Assembly: GCF_021130785.1 (NCBI RefSeq)
Contig: NC_060214.1
Span: 108,226,001 to 108,290,000, forward strand
DNA: 64,000 bases
Direction of reading: 5' to 3'
Source of the DNA: Homalodisca vitripennis
Taxonomy: Eukaryota > Arthropoda > Insecta > Hemiptera > Cicadellidae
Below are positions 23,829 through 36,291 of this stretch, piece by piece (the first letter of the stretch is position 1; every line of letters starts with the position of its first letter). Below the pieces are notes generated by a model. It ran no database searches. It worked only from the letters and a program-made list of their open reading frames with translations, and was not told the DNA's origin. Both the position numbers and the translations under genes were made by a program.

Positions 23829-24740
23829 TGTCAGTCTTGAGTTCAGCTTCCTCTCAGTGCAGCGCCTGGAATCTGACGCTGGAGCAGACTTGACTCCTGG
23901 AATCCGGAGTCATGTTCGTCTGAAGAGAGCAAACAAATGGTCGATGACGATAAAGCTCAAAGTGAACTCTTTACATAGTTTTTCACATCAGGGACACCTA
24001 TACTACAAAATGTAGTGTAATCTAGGTGAAGAGGTGTTCTCATTGTGACACCAGGTGCGCTAGTGAGTGAACTACGAAGTTTTTGGCACGATCGCAAAGC
24101 ACGGTGGAGCATTCGAGTCTACTACACATAACGTAGCTATGGTGGGAAGGATATATTCAATGCGAATGTCGAGTTTAGGTACAGTTCCTCTGTTAAGTTT
24201 AGTTTCCTTCCTCTTAGTGCAGCGTCTGGAATCTGACGCTGTCACAGACTTGACTCCTGGAATCTTGAGTCATGGTCGTCTGAAGATATCTAACAAACAG
24301 TCGGTAACGATGAATTTCAAATTGAACTCTTTACGTAGTTTTGACATCAGAGACACCTAGACTACAAAATGCTGTGTAATGTAGGTGAAGAGGTGTTCTC
24401 ATTGTGACATCAGGTGCGCAAGTGAGTGAGCTACGAAGTTTTTGGCACGATCGCAAAGTACGGTTCAGCAACCTTGTCTTCTACACATTACGTAGGGATT
24501 GATTCGTCGCGAATTTTGAGTTAAGCTCCAGTTCACCTTTCTCTTAGCGTACCGTCTGGAATATGACGCTGTCACAAACTTGACTCCTGGAATCTGGAGG
24601 CATATTCGTCTGAAGAGATTATACGAACAGTTAGTGACGATGAAGCTCAAAGTGAAATCTTTGCATTGGTTTGACATCAGAGACAGCTCTACTACGAAAT
24701 GTAGTGTAATCTAGGGGAAGAGGTATGCGCATTGCGACAA
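23829..24740. repeat. Tandem triplication, ~330-360-bp unit
   Basis: The marker ctcttagtgcagcgtctgga occurs at 23851, 24211 and 24541 (spacings 360 and 330). Each copy also holds gacttgactcctggaatc, the cgtctgaagaga block, a gtagtgtaatctaggtgaag-type block and gctacgaagtttttggcacg in the first two junctions. The third copy ends near gaggtatgcgcattgcgac. The 97-codon frame at 24067-24360 lies inside the array and is not kept in the other copies, so I do not call it a gene. Confidence 0.8.
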
Positions 24741-24979
24741 GAAGTAAAGCTTTTGGGTGTGTTTGCACCATTTGCTTTCCCATCTTTACTTCTTTCTGTT
24801 CTTTATTTTTTTTATGTATTAATACGTCCCCCACGTGACGAAGAGGCTAGATGTTGTGTTATACCCTTTATAACCTATAACGATGACAAATGTCCGAAAT
24901 TCCGCTATCCTTTAAAAGCGAGAATATTTTGTCTTTACATACTGTTTATGGTTAGTTACCGAAAACAAAGAAGTGTATA

Positions 24980-26470
24980 GCATATTGTACACATTTTGAC
25001 GAAGCACTGAACCAAATAAATTAGATTCAAATAACCATAATTCATAAACATAGTTGAAGTGTGTAATATTAATAAGTTGTAATTATTTAAAGTAGTGAAA
25101 TAGTGATGCTCACGCTCTGCAGTGTGAATGACTCGTGCATATTCTCCCACCCCTTATTGGTGAAACCGCTCTGATCTGGCTCCACTTGCCGTTCGCGTAT
25201 ACCCAGCCTGTTTCTTTCTTGGCCTGTGTTTTTTCAAACTCCCGCTATAGACGCGCGGTGCGCTACTGTCATGGTCACAGGACACTATCTAGCGGCGGCT
25301 GTGAACACTAGCACGTGACCAATGATCAGTGTTCCTCTTAGGGTTTTAGTACTCGTTGGTCTTATTATGTTAGAACTATAGGTCTGGATTCGTATATGCA
25401 GATTATAACGTTCTATAATGTCGCGAAATAAGACTTTCTTGGCTATTCTTTTTTTTCAACAAGTCGCCGACAGTCAGTGATTGCAGTGCTTGCAATCTAC
25501 TTCCAGTTGGTGTTAGCAGCTCTGTATTCAAGAGGGCTTGGGTGGCCTCTCTCCAACCCGTTGAAACAGAATAACAAAGTACGAAACGAACGGTAGTTAG
25601 GACCTTCTGTTGACCGAGGTATTTATGAAAAATAGCACAACAGTAAGAATTTTTAGTCGTAGCTTTGATTATTCGATCAGGATCCTCTTTCTATTTACTA
25701 TAAACGTGTGAACAAGAATCTCGTGGAAAATAAAGAAAAGAACCAAATGGATTTAAACCATCGTTATCCAATGTTCGTTTGGTTCATATAGCGTGCATGC
25801 CTCTAAATGTAGAAATTCTTACTATACCAGCAATAGCAACCCGATTTGGAGATATTTCCAGAGAAGATGCACGATTAGATTGGAGGAAATAAGTAGTCTA
25901 GTTAGTTTTTGGTATTCAGCGCTATATAAGATGATGGGAAAGGGGCGTATAAATACTTTTCCCCCGTTATTATGTAAATGCCTACGAGGTGTGCAATGAT
26001 AAAAAATATTCTTTAAGTTTTAGTTCAAATTTCCCCAGACTAAATTTTTAATAAATAATAGCCTATAAAAGAAAATGGATATATTCGTTTTTCAGTTTCA
26101 CTTAAAGAAATATGATATTACAGATTTGCCCTACTCCCCCCCACCCTAAATCCTAGCTACGGCACTGGATGTCAGAAACATTATCACGTCTTCTCGCTTT
26201 AGGGCAAGAGTTAGAGCCGTTGCGGGATTGTGGCGGGGTTAGCGCCTGTTGCCGCCTCTGGCTTTCTTGTGAGCGATCATCTCTCTTGAGAGATTTCAAT
26301 TATGGTTAGTTTAATTTTTGTTTGCAAAATGTCAATTTAATAAAAGTGTAATATCTCGTTTTAAATGAATTTGTGCAAGTTAATCTTAAATAATGTGTTT
26401 TATAAGGATAAATCGTTACACAATGTGACCCAGTCAACGCTAAGTGAAATATCCCATATTTTATAGAAGT
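24980..26470. other. Mostly unremarkable; CpG-rich patch at 25160-25340
   Basis: The patch (ctatagacgcgcggtgcgct, actatctagcggcggctgtg) is GC-richer than its flanks and could be a promoter or a bound regulatory site. No TATA box, splice site or open frame supports a gene. The rest shows nothing recognisable. Confidence 0.25.
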
Positions 26471-26489
26471 ATTTGTTTAAAGTTTATTT

Positions 26490-26713
26490 TCGATGATGGA
26501 AGGATTTAATGGAAAGACATTTTTCATACTATTATAAATTTTAATGGAAAGACATTTTTCATTATTATCAATTTTAAATAAATTTATTGTGGAAATATGA
26601 AAAATGTCTTTTCCATTAAAACCTACTCACTTCCAACAAGAATACAAAGCAGAAGATGGATGGATTGTGAAGGAAATAGGATTTTTCAGGACATTTGCCA
26701 TAGTTTAGTGATA

Positions 26714-26773
<60 letters not shown>

Positions 26774-26870
26774 AGTAACACTACATTTCGAAAAGATTGG
26801 ATTACAGATCTCGAAACGTAGCTTTACTGTTTTTACGTAGCTAATGTCCGGAAAATCCTGTTTGCTTTGT
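26490..26870. mobile_element. Foldback element of the GGACATTTGCCAT family with a 58-base A run
   Basis: The left half (ggaaataggatttttcagga, catttgccatag) and the right half (gctaatgtccggaaaatcct) are inverted copies. Inside these, cagtaacactacatttcga and ctcgaaacgtagctttactg are also inverted, so the core folds into a hairpin. A pure A run spans 26715-26772 at the site where the copy at 8.75 kb has only six A. An upstream pair of inverted blocks (aatggaaagacatttttcat near 26510 and 26553 versus atgaaaaatgtcttttccat near 26597) may belong to the same element. Confidence 0.6.
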
Positions 26871-26899
26871 AGAATTATGTTACTTTTCACTCGTACTCT

Positions 26900-28260
26900 G
26901 TTACTTTAAAAATTGACTTCGGCAAATGATAACAATGCTACAGTTTTTGAATACTCAACTCTTCTAATGGAAACCCCTACACAACCATTAAATGATTTTA
27001 TAAAGTCTAATGTTAAAGGTATTACACTTTAAGCAAGTGTCACTCGAGGACTGGAAAATTGTACATTTCTGTCTGCTTTTTTGCCTAACGAAAAGACCTA
27101 AAACAGAATTGCGTGAAATTTCATTTCTTATAATCAACACCGAGTCCGATTATTTTGCACGTCACTCCATGAGATATGGCTGAGCGTTGGAAAACTTATT
27201 TACATTAGTCTTGTAGAGATAGCCATGATTACAACGAGCAAATCTAAGAATAAATAAATTTATAAACAAACTGAAAAGGTACAATCATGTAAAATTTTAA
27301 CATCTGACATTGTAACGCATGTAGCGTAATGAAACGAACAATATACTTGCATTTTTTGCATGCAACTCAGCAAAGTCTTACGCGATTTATGGTGAGGAGT
27401 AACCTTTATAAAGTAGTTAAAAATTTACGAAACTGAGCATTTGATTTAGTAATGCATCAAAGTTTATCTACCACTACAAACTCTCACAACAGTAAATATT
27501 GCATATACCTCTAAGCAACAAGCTATGTGGTCACTCTTCACTGTTAGGAGGATGAAAGCTGTTAGCAATGAGATTCAACAGAATGACCATTTGAAATCCA
27601 GATAAGGTTTGGTATTATTGTTTGAGTATTTTCTTCCTGTACCTTTTGGATCGCATCTTTTAATTTTAAAGAAAGTACTACGATGCTTTTGTTTGGAGAT
27701 ACGTAAATTTTTCAAGAATAGGTGTCATTATTTGCATTCGTGAGGTTACAAAATTTGCGTCAGTAGATAAAAATATTTGTAACTTGAAGAAGTTCAAGGA
27801 CTCGTTGGTCACGTGGTTGAGTGGCAATACTCTTTTATAGTTTGAATGCTTTCGTGTATGACTAGCTAGGTGTATATATTATAGAAAGATTGTTGTGCCC
27901 ACCATGATTATTGCATTTCACATCTTTTAGTTGAAATCTACAGATTTATTTAATGTAATTGATCTTATTCAATGGTAATACATTAAGGTAACTTCAGATT
28001 CTGAATATCTGTATGTATTAACTAGATTGGAATATTGTCTGTGTAGCTGACTCTCGGCCGAGCGTGAGAAACAGATTGTCTGGATTGTTTAAATGAATGT
28101 TCCTTTTGAATATGCTATGCCTCTGATACGAGTCTGGTTTTCCGATTGACAGCATGATTACGATTAGATGCATGGACCGATTACCATGAGTTTTTCATTA
28201 ATGTACCTGTCTGTTCACCACATTCCGTTCATCCGTATGTGTTCTCGTATGTGCAAATTA
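26900..28260. other. AT-rich stretch, nothing recognised
   Basis: No gene, RNA or repeat recognised. Confidence 0.4.
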
Positions 28261-28273
28261 TCTCACAGGTACT

Positions 28274-28512
28274 GTAAAGTAAAGTAAAGTCTTATTATAC
28301 CTGGCGAAGTAAGCGCTAAGAGGCCCCCTCTAATAAAACCTGGGAACCAACGGCTTAAAGGTGACTTCTGAACCACTACCTACGACCTAGTTAACGGGCA
28401 GCTTTGCAAGGGCAGGACCGTTCAGCAGTCACCCATCCAAGCAGTAACCACGCTCAATATTGCTTGATTTGGTTATCTCGCGATAACCGCCGTACCCGCT
28501 ACACTGCGCCAT
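28274..28512 (-). mobile_element. SINE with 5S rRNA-derived head (SINE3-type)
   Basis: Read on the minus strand, 28512 to about 28420 follows 5S rRNA: ggttatcgcgagataacc, then aatcaagcaat (box A region), then gagcgtggttactgcttgga and tggatgggtgactgctga (box C region). These correspond to the internal pol III promoter of 5S genes. A non-5S body follows, and the tail (28276-28291 in plus coordinates) is a short aaagt repeat, which marks the 3' end of a retroposed element. A normal 5S gene would end at ~120 bases without such a body, so this is a SINE rather than a 5S gene. Confidence 0.7.
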
Positions 28513-28619
28513 CGACACTGTGATACTGAGCAAAGGGCAGTTACTACCCTTTCGGCCTGCCCTATGCAGGCTATCCTTGCCTTAAATTTACGCATGTCAA
28601 CTTCCGGGCTTGTATCTCG

Positions 28620-29970
28620 GGTAAACGTGCTGGATTCGGGAGAATCATTTAGTTTGAAAGTAACACAATCCTATTCTGATCTGGGATCAAAAATATAAAA
28701 AAATACCCATGGTAGAAGTTAACCTCAAACAAACTATTAGAGCTACAATAACGCGTTTTGACATATAATGCAAATAATTTACAAACTATAACTTCCAGTT
28801 TTATACTTAATTCATAAACAAACACTAAAATGATTATAAAATTTCATTTTTGTGAGGCGTTTCGTGTTCAAGGAACACATAATCAGACCCACAAAACTGA
28901 AATAAAAGTGGTTATAGTAATAATACAAACACACGTCATTAAAAATACAAAGAGATAAAGTTTTAAAGACTAGGAAGTATGTCTACTGTATATGTAAGAA
29001 TTAATATTTAATTACATTACAGGCAGTAACGGTGAATTGTGGAAAGGTCCAGACTCATTATGTACTAAATCATTTTGGTTCTTCTGTATAAAAAACGCTT
29101 CGTAAGCATCGAGCAATTTTTTATTTTGCATTATTTTTCTTAATAATTTTACTTTTTATTTAAGGCAGTGTCCAGTATGAATTGCATGATTTTCCATGGC
29201 CGATCTTTCCTCTGTTTGATATGTAAGACATGCTATATTCCAGTTTTATGTCGATAACAATGTAAAAGGTACCGATTTTGGTGCTTTTCAACATGTAATA
29301 ATGAACTTTTATAACTTGGAAACTAGTGATCCGATTAAGACCAAGGTTTCATCCGTCCAACTGAAAAGTGAGACCATTTTGTACGTGCGACTGTCAAAAG
29401 AAGTGCCTACCATGCGCATCAGTGGATTCCTTCCTTAGCTTTAATTATTCAGTTGCATTTAATAGTTCCGATCGTGCAAGATCGTTCCAAGTTTATCTAA
29501 ACAGATTGTATGGGCTTAGTATGCCCCTTTTCATGAAGATGGACAATTTTGGACTTTGGCTGTCTCAATTTTAGAATATAAGACGAATGTAATACTAAAT
29601 TTAACGAAACTGCTTGCAACACGTGGCTATCGTGTTCTCTGAATTTGGTTGAACAGAGGCACGTGATCATCTTTGTGACACTGGAGAAGGTCATCTGAAG
29701 CTCGATGATCTGTAAGAGATGCGAAGACAAGGTTATAATTCACACTCAGGTGGTAAGTGGACTTCCTGTTTTGAGTGAGCTGCATAAGTTATATCTCAGA
29801 AGTAAATGTTCAGAATATTAATAACTTCATCTTTACCTCAATTGCGGAACTCACAACAATAGGAAATTCACAACTTCTCTGGAATATCCGTACGAATTTC
29901 ATGTATGGCATCTCCAAATAGGAGATTTAGTGAACAAATCAGTGTCATTTGTGACAAAATGCCATAACAA
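28620..29970. other. AT-rich stretch, nothing recognised
   Basis: Two short opposed frames around 29370-29730 lack motifs. No repeat was recognised. Confidence 0.35.
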
Positions 29971-29974
29971 TTCC

Positions 29975-30740
29975 CTTCCTTATCTTCAAGTTCCGTCTTG
30001 GGAAAGTTAAGGTCTCTTCTGGATGCTTCATTAGGAGATTCCTTTTGGTTTTTGGATATGTCGCGCTAAAACTAACTAAAACACCAAGAGTAGGAAAGTC
30101 ACATTTTTGGAATCCCTTAAGCCGAAGTTAAAGCTGTATTTGCTAAAAATTACATATACAATCATTTTAACGTTTTAATCTTGTAAAGGAAGGAAAAGTC
30201 ATTGAAAAAGTTGTTGTTAAAGTGAGAAGCCCCTTCCTCATCTTCAAGATCCGTCTTGGGAAAGTTAAGCTCTTTCTTCTGGATGCTCCATTTGAAGATC
30301 TCTTTGTTTTTGGATATTTCGCGTGCAGACAAAATAAAACATCAAGAGTAGGAAAGTCATGTTTCAGGAATTCCTTAAGACGACGCTAATTAAATTTCTT
30401 TCAAAATCCGTCTTAGAAAAGTTAAGGTCTCTTTTCTGGATGCTTCATTTGAAGATCTCTTGGATTTTGGATATATTGCATGCAGACAAACTAAAACACC
30501 AAGAGTAGGAAAGTCATGTTTCGGGAATTCCTTAAGCCGACGCAAAAATGTCTTTGCTAAAAACCACATATGCAATCTTTTTTAACGTTTTAATCTTGTA
30601 AAGGAATCTTTTACCTGGCAAGTTTTAAAGAAAAGTCACTGAAGAATTTTTTGTTAAAGTAACAAGTCCCATCTTCAAGGCTCGTCTTGGGAAAGTAAAG
30701 CTCTCTCCTGTGGATGCTTCATTTGAAGACCTCCTCCCTG
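29975..30740. repeat. Irregular tandem array, four copies of a ~170-270-bp unit
   Basis: Unit starts (atcttcaagatccgtcttgg or variants) lie near 29980, 30240, 30400 and 30668. Shared content includes aaagttaaggtctcttctgg, atgcttcatttgaagatctc, aacaccaagagtaggaaagt and aacgttttaatcttgtaaag. Unit length varies because of internal deletions. No conserved open frame was seen. Confidence 0.75.
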
Positions 30741-31020
30741 TACAAGAGCCTCTTAATTAGGCACTGTATCTCTTGAGTGTTGGAGCTATGAGGGCCTTGA
30801 ACGTGCCACTTACAGCAGGGGAATTCTGGCAGCATCACTCGAAGAATGAATCAGCTGTTTATTTGATCAGGATAGGTTAGGACACCGATCTTACCTTCCA
30901 CTATACCCGTGTCAATAAATGATTTGTATTTATAAAAACAATCTATTTGAAAAAGACTAAAAATAAATAAACAATAGAAATAAAATGAAAATAAATATAA
31001 CTGTTTTAGTATGGCTATGC

Positions 31021-31400
31021 AGGGCGTTCATTTGAAAACTTCAAACTCGAATTATGACTTATAGCTTGAGTATCAAATTTCTGTAAAAAGAAATGTATAG
31101 TACTAATTGGGGAAAAAAAATATTTTCAAAATGGGGTGATCACCCCCATGACTCCCCCCCGTACCCAAAGCCAACATTTTGAAATGGCAACTAATACCTT
31201 GTGACACCTCAAATTGAAGCTCATAAAAAACGCTGTATTTTGGTAAAAAATTGAAATCAGCCAAGCCGTTTGGTATCAGCAGCCAATAATGTAATTTCTT
31301 CCATTGCAATTATTAGTCTACAAGCTACTGTACTTTTAGAATTTTTATACTTGGGCTATAAGTCTTTTAATTCGAGTTTGAAGTTTTCAAATGAATCCCT
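31021..31400. mobile_element. TIR element, 380 bp, non-autonomous
   Basis: The left end agggcgttcatttgaaaact, then tcaaactcgaattat, is inverted at the right end (ataagtcttttaattcgag, then tttgaagttttcaaatgaat, then ccct ending at 31400). The arms also share the gacttatagc... aagtat block, giving ~60 bp of inverted similarity. The interior includes a C run (gactcccccccgtac) and no transposase. No clear target duplication was found, so the superfamily is unassigned. Confidence 0.65.
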
Positions 31401-31419
31401 ATATAGAGATAAGACATAC

Positions 31420-32530
31420 ATAATTTTAAAGCTGAAACTAACAAATTCTTAATAACTGTATAAATGATAAAGTGCTATACTTGTCTGTTTATTATACCGT
31501 TAATTATTACCAGTACTCATCGAACATACGAGTAAATATCGTGTATACTACTATGTCATGTAGACGTCGAACTTTAGATCTAAGTTAGAGATAGTACAGG
31601 TTCAAATCATGTATGTATCACTTTTTGTCAGTACGATTGACCTTGTATCACTGTATCGACTCTCCCCCTTATTCCGTTTGACAAGATCCTTGCACTGGCC
31701 AGTGGTCCACGAGGACAGACAAGATTAAAAAGAAGATTATCATCTCCTTAAAAAAACATGGTTATAAATGTAACAACTCCTTGTGTCGTCACACCATCTC
31801 CAAGTGTTCTGCAATCCAAAAACCGTGTCGTAGGTGTCAGGTAGGTGTCGATCACGAATTTCAGTGATGAGAGAGATCCAAGAGATACCTGAAGAGATCC
31901 AATAGGGTCGAAACACTGAGTAGCAGTGATCAAGCAGTCTTGTCTCTACGCACTTTTTTTCCATTACGAGTGGAGTCAATGCCTTATGGAATAGAAGGAA
32001 TGGTTCCTATACATTACTAACAAGCAGTCGGCGTTCATCGCTCATCGTGCTCCAGCTACCCAACGAGCACTACTAGAGATCACACATAAGTGCACTGCAC
32101 TATATTATGTGTTGTGACCATAATCGTCAGAAAGAGTAAATCGTGGCTCGTTCTTCTCCTGAAGCGATATTGTTCAGAATACTTCATTTGCTACTTGTCT
32201 TCGGCGGTGTGGCTGCTACCAAAAGCAGAGCCTTCAGTTAAAGGAATTGACTTGCTAGAGGTTCCAACTGCCTGAACCGATGTGTTGCATAGTTCCGATG
32301 TCATAGACATCTAGCTTACAATAGAGCTCTTCAGATACTCAGAAGCCATCTAGTGCAAAACTATATGACAGGACGTTCTCTTTGTCTCATCATAATTGAG
32401 TATCTTGACGATGATACTCAATTAGACATGATCTCAATTCTCTGAGGCACAACAGTGTTCAAAACCCTCTCTAGTCCAACATAAACTTATTATTTGAACA
32501 CTGCTATGAAACCTAACTTATAGAAATTTT
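31420..32530. other. No gene recognised
   Basis: Overlapping short minus-strand frames at 31740-31979 in a slightly GC-richer patch show no family signature. Nothing else recognised. Confidence 0.35.
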
Positions 32531-32559
32531 GAATTTATAATGTGGCAAAAAATCTCGAG

Positions 32560-32920
32560 AAAGAGTCCATCTTTAGACTTCAAATTTGCATGAATCTTCA
32601 TTTCTACATGGACAAGAGTGAATTCTAAGATGATGATATCCAACCATGCAATTTTTCTGTGCGCTATTGAAGCTTATCACTCAGTAGACTGCCATAATTT
32701 CTCTTTTGTCAGCCGGGGGATGTAAAAATATCCTTTCTGTGTGATCTTTAGACTTCAAATTTGACATGAATCTTCATTTCTACTTGAACAAGAGTGAATT
32801 CTAAGAAGATGCATATCCAACCATGCAATTTGTCTGTGCACCATCGAAGCTCATAACTCAGTAGACTGACATAATTTCTCTTTTGTCTGCCGGAGGATGT
32901 AAAAATATCTTTTCCGTTTG
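32560..32920. repeat. Tandem duplication, ~175-bp unit, 2 copies
   Basis: The marker ctttagacttcaaatttg occurs at 32571 and 32746. Both copies carry gaatcttcatttctac, aagagtgaattctaag, atatccaaccatgcaattt and cataatttctcttttgtc. The right edge leads into a CTGTCTGTCTATC motif that also typifies the families at 39.3 and 45.2 kb. Confidence 0.8.
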
Positions 32921-33169
32921 ATGTCCTGTCTGTCTATCTTTCCGCAAGACATTTTGAGCTATTGATTTTAATTTGTGCAAGCAACTATCATCAAAGCGAT
33001 ATCGATTTTTATGTGCGTAATACTCTTTCCTTGCATACTTTATCTTCGTTGTTGGGGTTTTCTTACATTTTTCTTAACCAAGATTATGTAAGCAACGGGT
33101 GAGAAGAATCATAGTGTTATGGATGTTCCTTATAGCTTTCTCTCCATCAATTACACTAATCCTATCATG

Positions 33170-33670
33170 TTAGTGGAGGGCTCTCATCAACCTTGGTATG
33201 AACGTTAGGAAACCTAAATACTTCGAGCACAAAATGTTTGCTCTTCGACGGAGACCCGCGCTGAGGTAATCTTGAAGGATCCCTCGGTCGGCTTTGTTAG
33301 CGATCAGCCCCGTGTTGACAGAGGAGTTAGCAGCTACACCTGCGAGCGCAAGACGAGCAAACATTGCAACAGAGTTGACACAGTGTTATCAAGGATACAC
33401 GCATGCGCACACGCACACGCACTCCCTGCACGTGTACACGCACCTAGGGTCGACCACCTCGCCTTATCACACCCTTGGCAATGACATTCACTTGTCACAA
33501 GTTTTCCCGCCATCTCGGCAGCGTCTTGTTTCGCAACGGCATCCTGAAGCTGGTTCTTCCCAATTAAATTGATAAAATAATTAATTGCTCCGTTTCGTGG
33601 AAATGTTATCAGCTTATCTGTCAATTGTGAGAAGTATTGCCGGAGGCGGTCGGGGTGCCTGGACATCGGT
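33170..33670. other. GC-richer patch with overlapping frames on both strands, unassigned
   Basis: Open frames overlap on both strands (minus 33170-33364 and 33334-33666; plus 33272-33484 and 33294-33572). This is expected in GC-rich sequence and only one, if any, could be real. A short CA/CG dinucleotide run (cgcacacgcacacgcact) lies at about 33405. None of the peptides matches a family I recognise. A promoter or 5' exon is possible. Confidence 0.25.
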
Positions 33671-33699
33671 CCAGTATTGGTCGATTACAGATTGGTGAA

Positions 33700-34840
33700 G
33701 TTTTCACCTATATTATTTGTGTGTTTTATTTATTACATGAGGTACTATTACAGTCCCATTACAGGTTATTGTAAAATGACCTTGAGGTTTTGCCCACAAG
33801 AATAATTTTAATACACTCATAAATAGTAGCGTTAAGGACGATGTCTCGTTTTAAACATAAAATAAGTACAAATCCAAACGCTTTGGGTTCTTTTTGTAAT
33901 GTCGTTCTAAAAACATATTTAAAAGCATATTTAAAACATATATGACAAAATAGTTTTAGAGTGTTTTCAGAATGACGTATAAAAAGATCGAAAAGCTATA
34001 CAACTTTCATTTGGGGGTATTAGTTATATCTTATAATGAGATATATACCATAATAATAACCAGAATAAGGTCGTTAACTTGTCGTAACTTTGTTCTTATG
34101 TGACTACAATCAAGATGGCTACTCCCGAACCTTATACAAGTTTAGCACATTAAAGTTTTATGAACGATTCTAAATGCTTGTTCCTTACAAAGAGAAGGAC
34201 AGTTAACTACCAAAAACCCGAATGGTAGTCTCATTCTGGGCATTGCATTTGCTAAATTATTTTGCTGTTATTTTAATTGTGTATAAACTTATACATATTG
34301 TTTTCTTTATTATTAAGGTAAGTTTTGTCATATTCTGCATTTTATTTGGCCGTCCCTTGAAGGTGTTGGAGCATTTACAACCTTTTTTGTAGTTTTTTAC
34401 TTCACTACAAGTATGCATGTTGTTTGCATTTTGTTCTTGGATTAGTGACGTCAATAAATTATATGAACACCAAATTCAACAGTTGTTACGGTTGTAAGAA
34501 ATATATTTAATAATAACTAGAAATGCCTCGAAAATTTGCAAAAGTAAGACTTAATTTTATTATCAGGAAGAGTGTGTCACTTTTACTTATTGACGCCAGA
34601 AGATCACTTACTAGAAAAGACGAAACTATAGTAGCGTTGACAATGGTTTGAACCGTTTAACGCAGGTATATGATAATGTTAATAAAAGGCTGTCATTAAT
34701 TTAGTAAAAAAACTTAACAAACCACGTATAGTTTTACGTAATGCGAGAATAGCCATTTGACAAAAACCATTCAAAATAGGCAACTCCTAGTCGAGATATT
34801 TTTCACAGCGAAATAGGATTGCCTGTGGAATTGGCTATGG
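33700..34840. other. AT-rich stretch, nothing recognised
   Basis: No coding, RNA or repeat signature found. Confidence 0.4.
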
Positions 34841-34842
34841 CT

Positions 34843-35620
34843 TGTTCAGTTATTATAAAAACACAAGATAAATCTTAAAACTAAAAAGAAATAGGTAGGT
34901 CGTCTATAAGAATATTTGAAACCTTTAGGGTTCATTGCTATTAACTGAAGTGAAGTTCATGTATCATAAAAAAACAAGATAAATCTTAAAAATAAAAAAT
35001 AGGTTGGTTGCCTATAAGGACATTTAAAAATTCCAGGGCTCGTTGGTGGTTAACTGAAACGAAGTTCAGTTATTATAAAAACAAAAGATAAATACTTAAA
35101 AATAAAAAAATAATAGATTGGTTGCCTCTAAGGACATTTGAAACTTCCAGGGTTCGTTGGTGGTTAACTGAAGTGAAGTTCGGTTATTATAAAAACAAAA
35201 GATAAATCTTAAAAATAAAAAAATAGGTTGGTTGCCTATAAGGACATTTAAAAATTCCAGGGTTCGTTGGTGGTTAACTGAAGTGAAGTTCAGTTATTAT
35301 AAAAACAAAAGATAAATCTTAAAAATAAAAAAATAGGTTGGTTGCCTATAAGGACATTTAAAAATTCCAGGGCTCGTTGGTGGTTAACTGAAACGAAGTT
35401 CAATTATTATAAAAACACAAGATAAATACTAAAAATAAAAAAATAGGTTGATTGTCTCTAAGGATATTTGAAACTTCCAGGGTTCGTTGGTGTTAACTGA
35501 AGTGAAGTTCAGTTATTATAAAAACAAAAGATAAATCTTAAAACTGAAAAATAGGTTAGTTGCCTATAACGACATTTGAAACTTCCAGGGTTCGTTGTTG
35601 TTAACTGAACTGAAGTTTAA
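34843..35620. repeat. Tandem array, ~114-bp unit, about 7 copies
   Basis: Each unit carries gttcagttattataaaaaca, agataaatcttaaaaataaa, taggttggttgcctataagg, and ccagggttcgttggtggtta followed by actgaagtgaa. The middle copies are nearly identical and the outer ones more diverged, the usual pattern for an array kept similar by unequal exchange. No open frame is conserved. Confidence 0.85.
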
Positions 35621-35639
35621 TAAAATTTATCCTGTCAGA

Positions 35640-36285
35640 AAGACAAACTGAGTAAATACTAAATTGCGTTCCCAGACATGTAGAATAAGCATATATAGAT
35701 TTTTGTGAGAGATTCAGAGCTAAAAAAATTGCATGTGTTAAATTAATGGATGGATTTTGTATAATGATAGTTATTTTAGCTGGTAATGGTAGTATACAAC
35801 TTCTGGGTTTTTTCGTTTCAAGAGACGAGTGTTTGGAAAAAATTCATTTATAAAGTAATCATAACTTATTTTTGGTGGATGTTTGCACCATCTGAGCACA
35901 TTAAATTCTTTACGTATATGTGATTCGTACAAGATTTAAATAGTGAACATTAGCTGCAAACCTTACATGTCTCAGTTAATAAACGTTCTCACCTATAAGG
36001 TTTTAAGAAATATAACAACTGATTACAAAACGTTAAGAGATTGAAAGACACGTAAGACGTAAATGATCTATTATTGATTTAGTCTATTCATCAAACTCAA
36101 AAATCATATCAAAATATTTATTGTTCAAAGACATACATGTGTAGAACGTAGTCATTAAATAGTTTTTATCATATAATATCAGAACTATGTACTATATAGT
36201 AGTATTATATGTTATAAATACCATAACCTAAAATATTAATTGCTATTAAACAAAAAATGTCAACTAAGAGTGATAGATAATGACG
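35640..36285. other. AT-rich stretch; probably includes the 3' UTR of the LINE fragment
   Basis: Nothing recognisable apart from lying immediately downstream (on the minus strand) of the LINE coding end at 36292. Confidence 0.3.
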
Positions 36286-36291
36286 CATCGG

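Noticed and set aside
24067..24360. 97-codon plus-strand frame
   Set aside because: It lies across a triplicated unit and is not maintained in the other copies.
26597..26890. Lysine-tract and phenylalanine-tract proteins on either strand
   Set aside because: They are translations of the A58 run.
28420..28512. A functional 5S rRNA gene
   Set aside because: Only the internal promoter part resembles 5S; the sequence continues into a non-5S body with a simple-repeat tail, and the 5S ends are missing.
33170..33666. Four overlapping frames of 64-110 codons as genes
   Set aside because: They overlap on both strands in a GC-rich patch; none has a recognisable motif, and at most one could be real.
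34843..35620. CRISPR-like array (regular ~114-bp repeats)
   Set aside because: The whole unit is repeated, with no unique spacers, and the context is eukaryotic.
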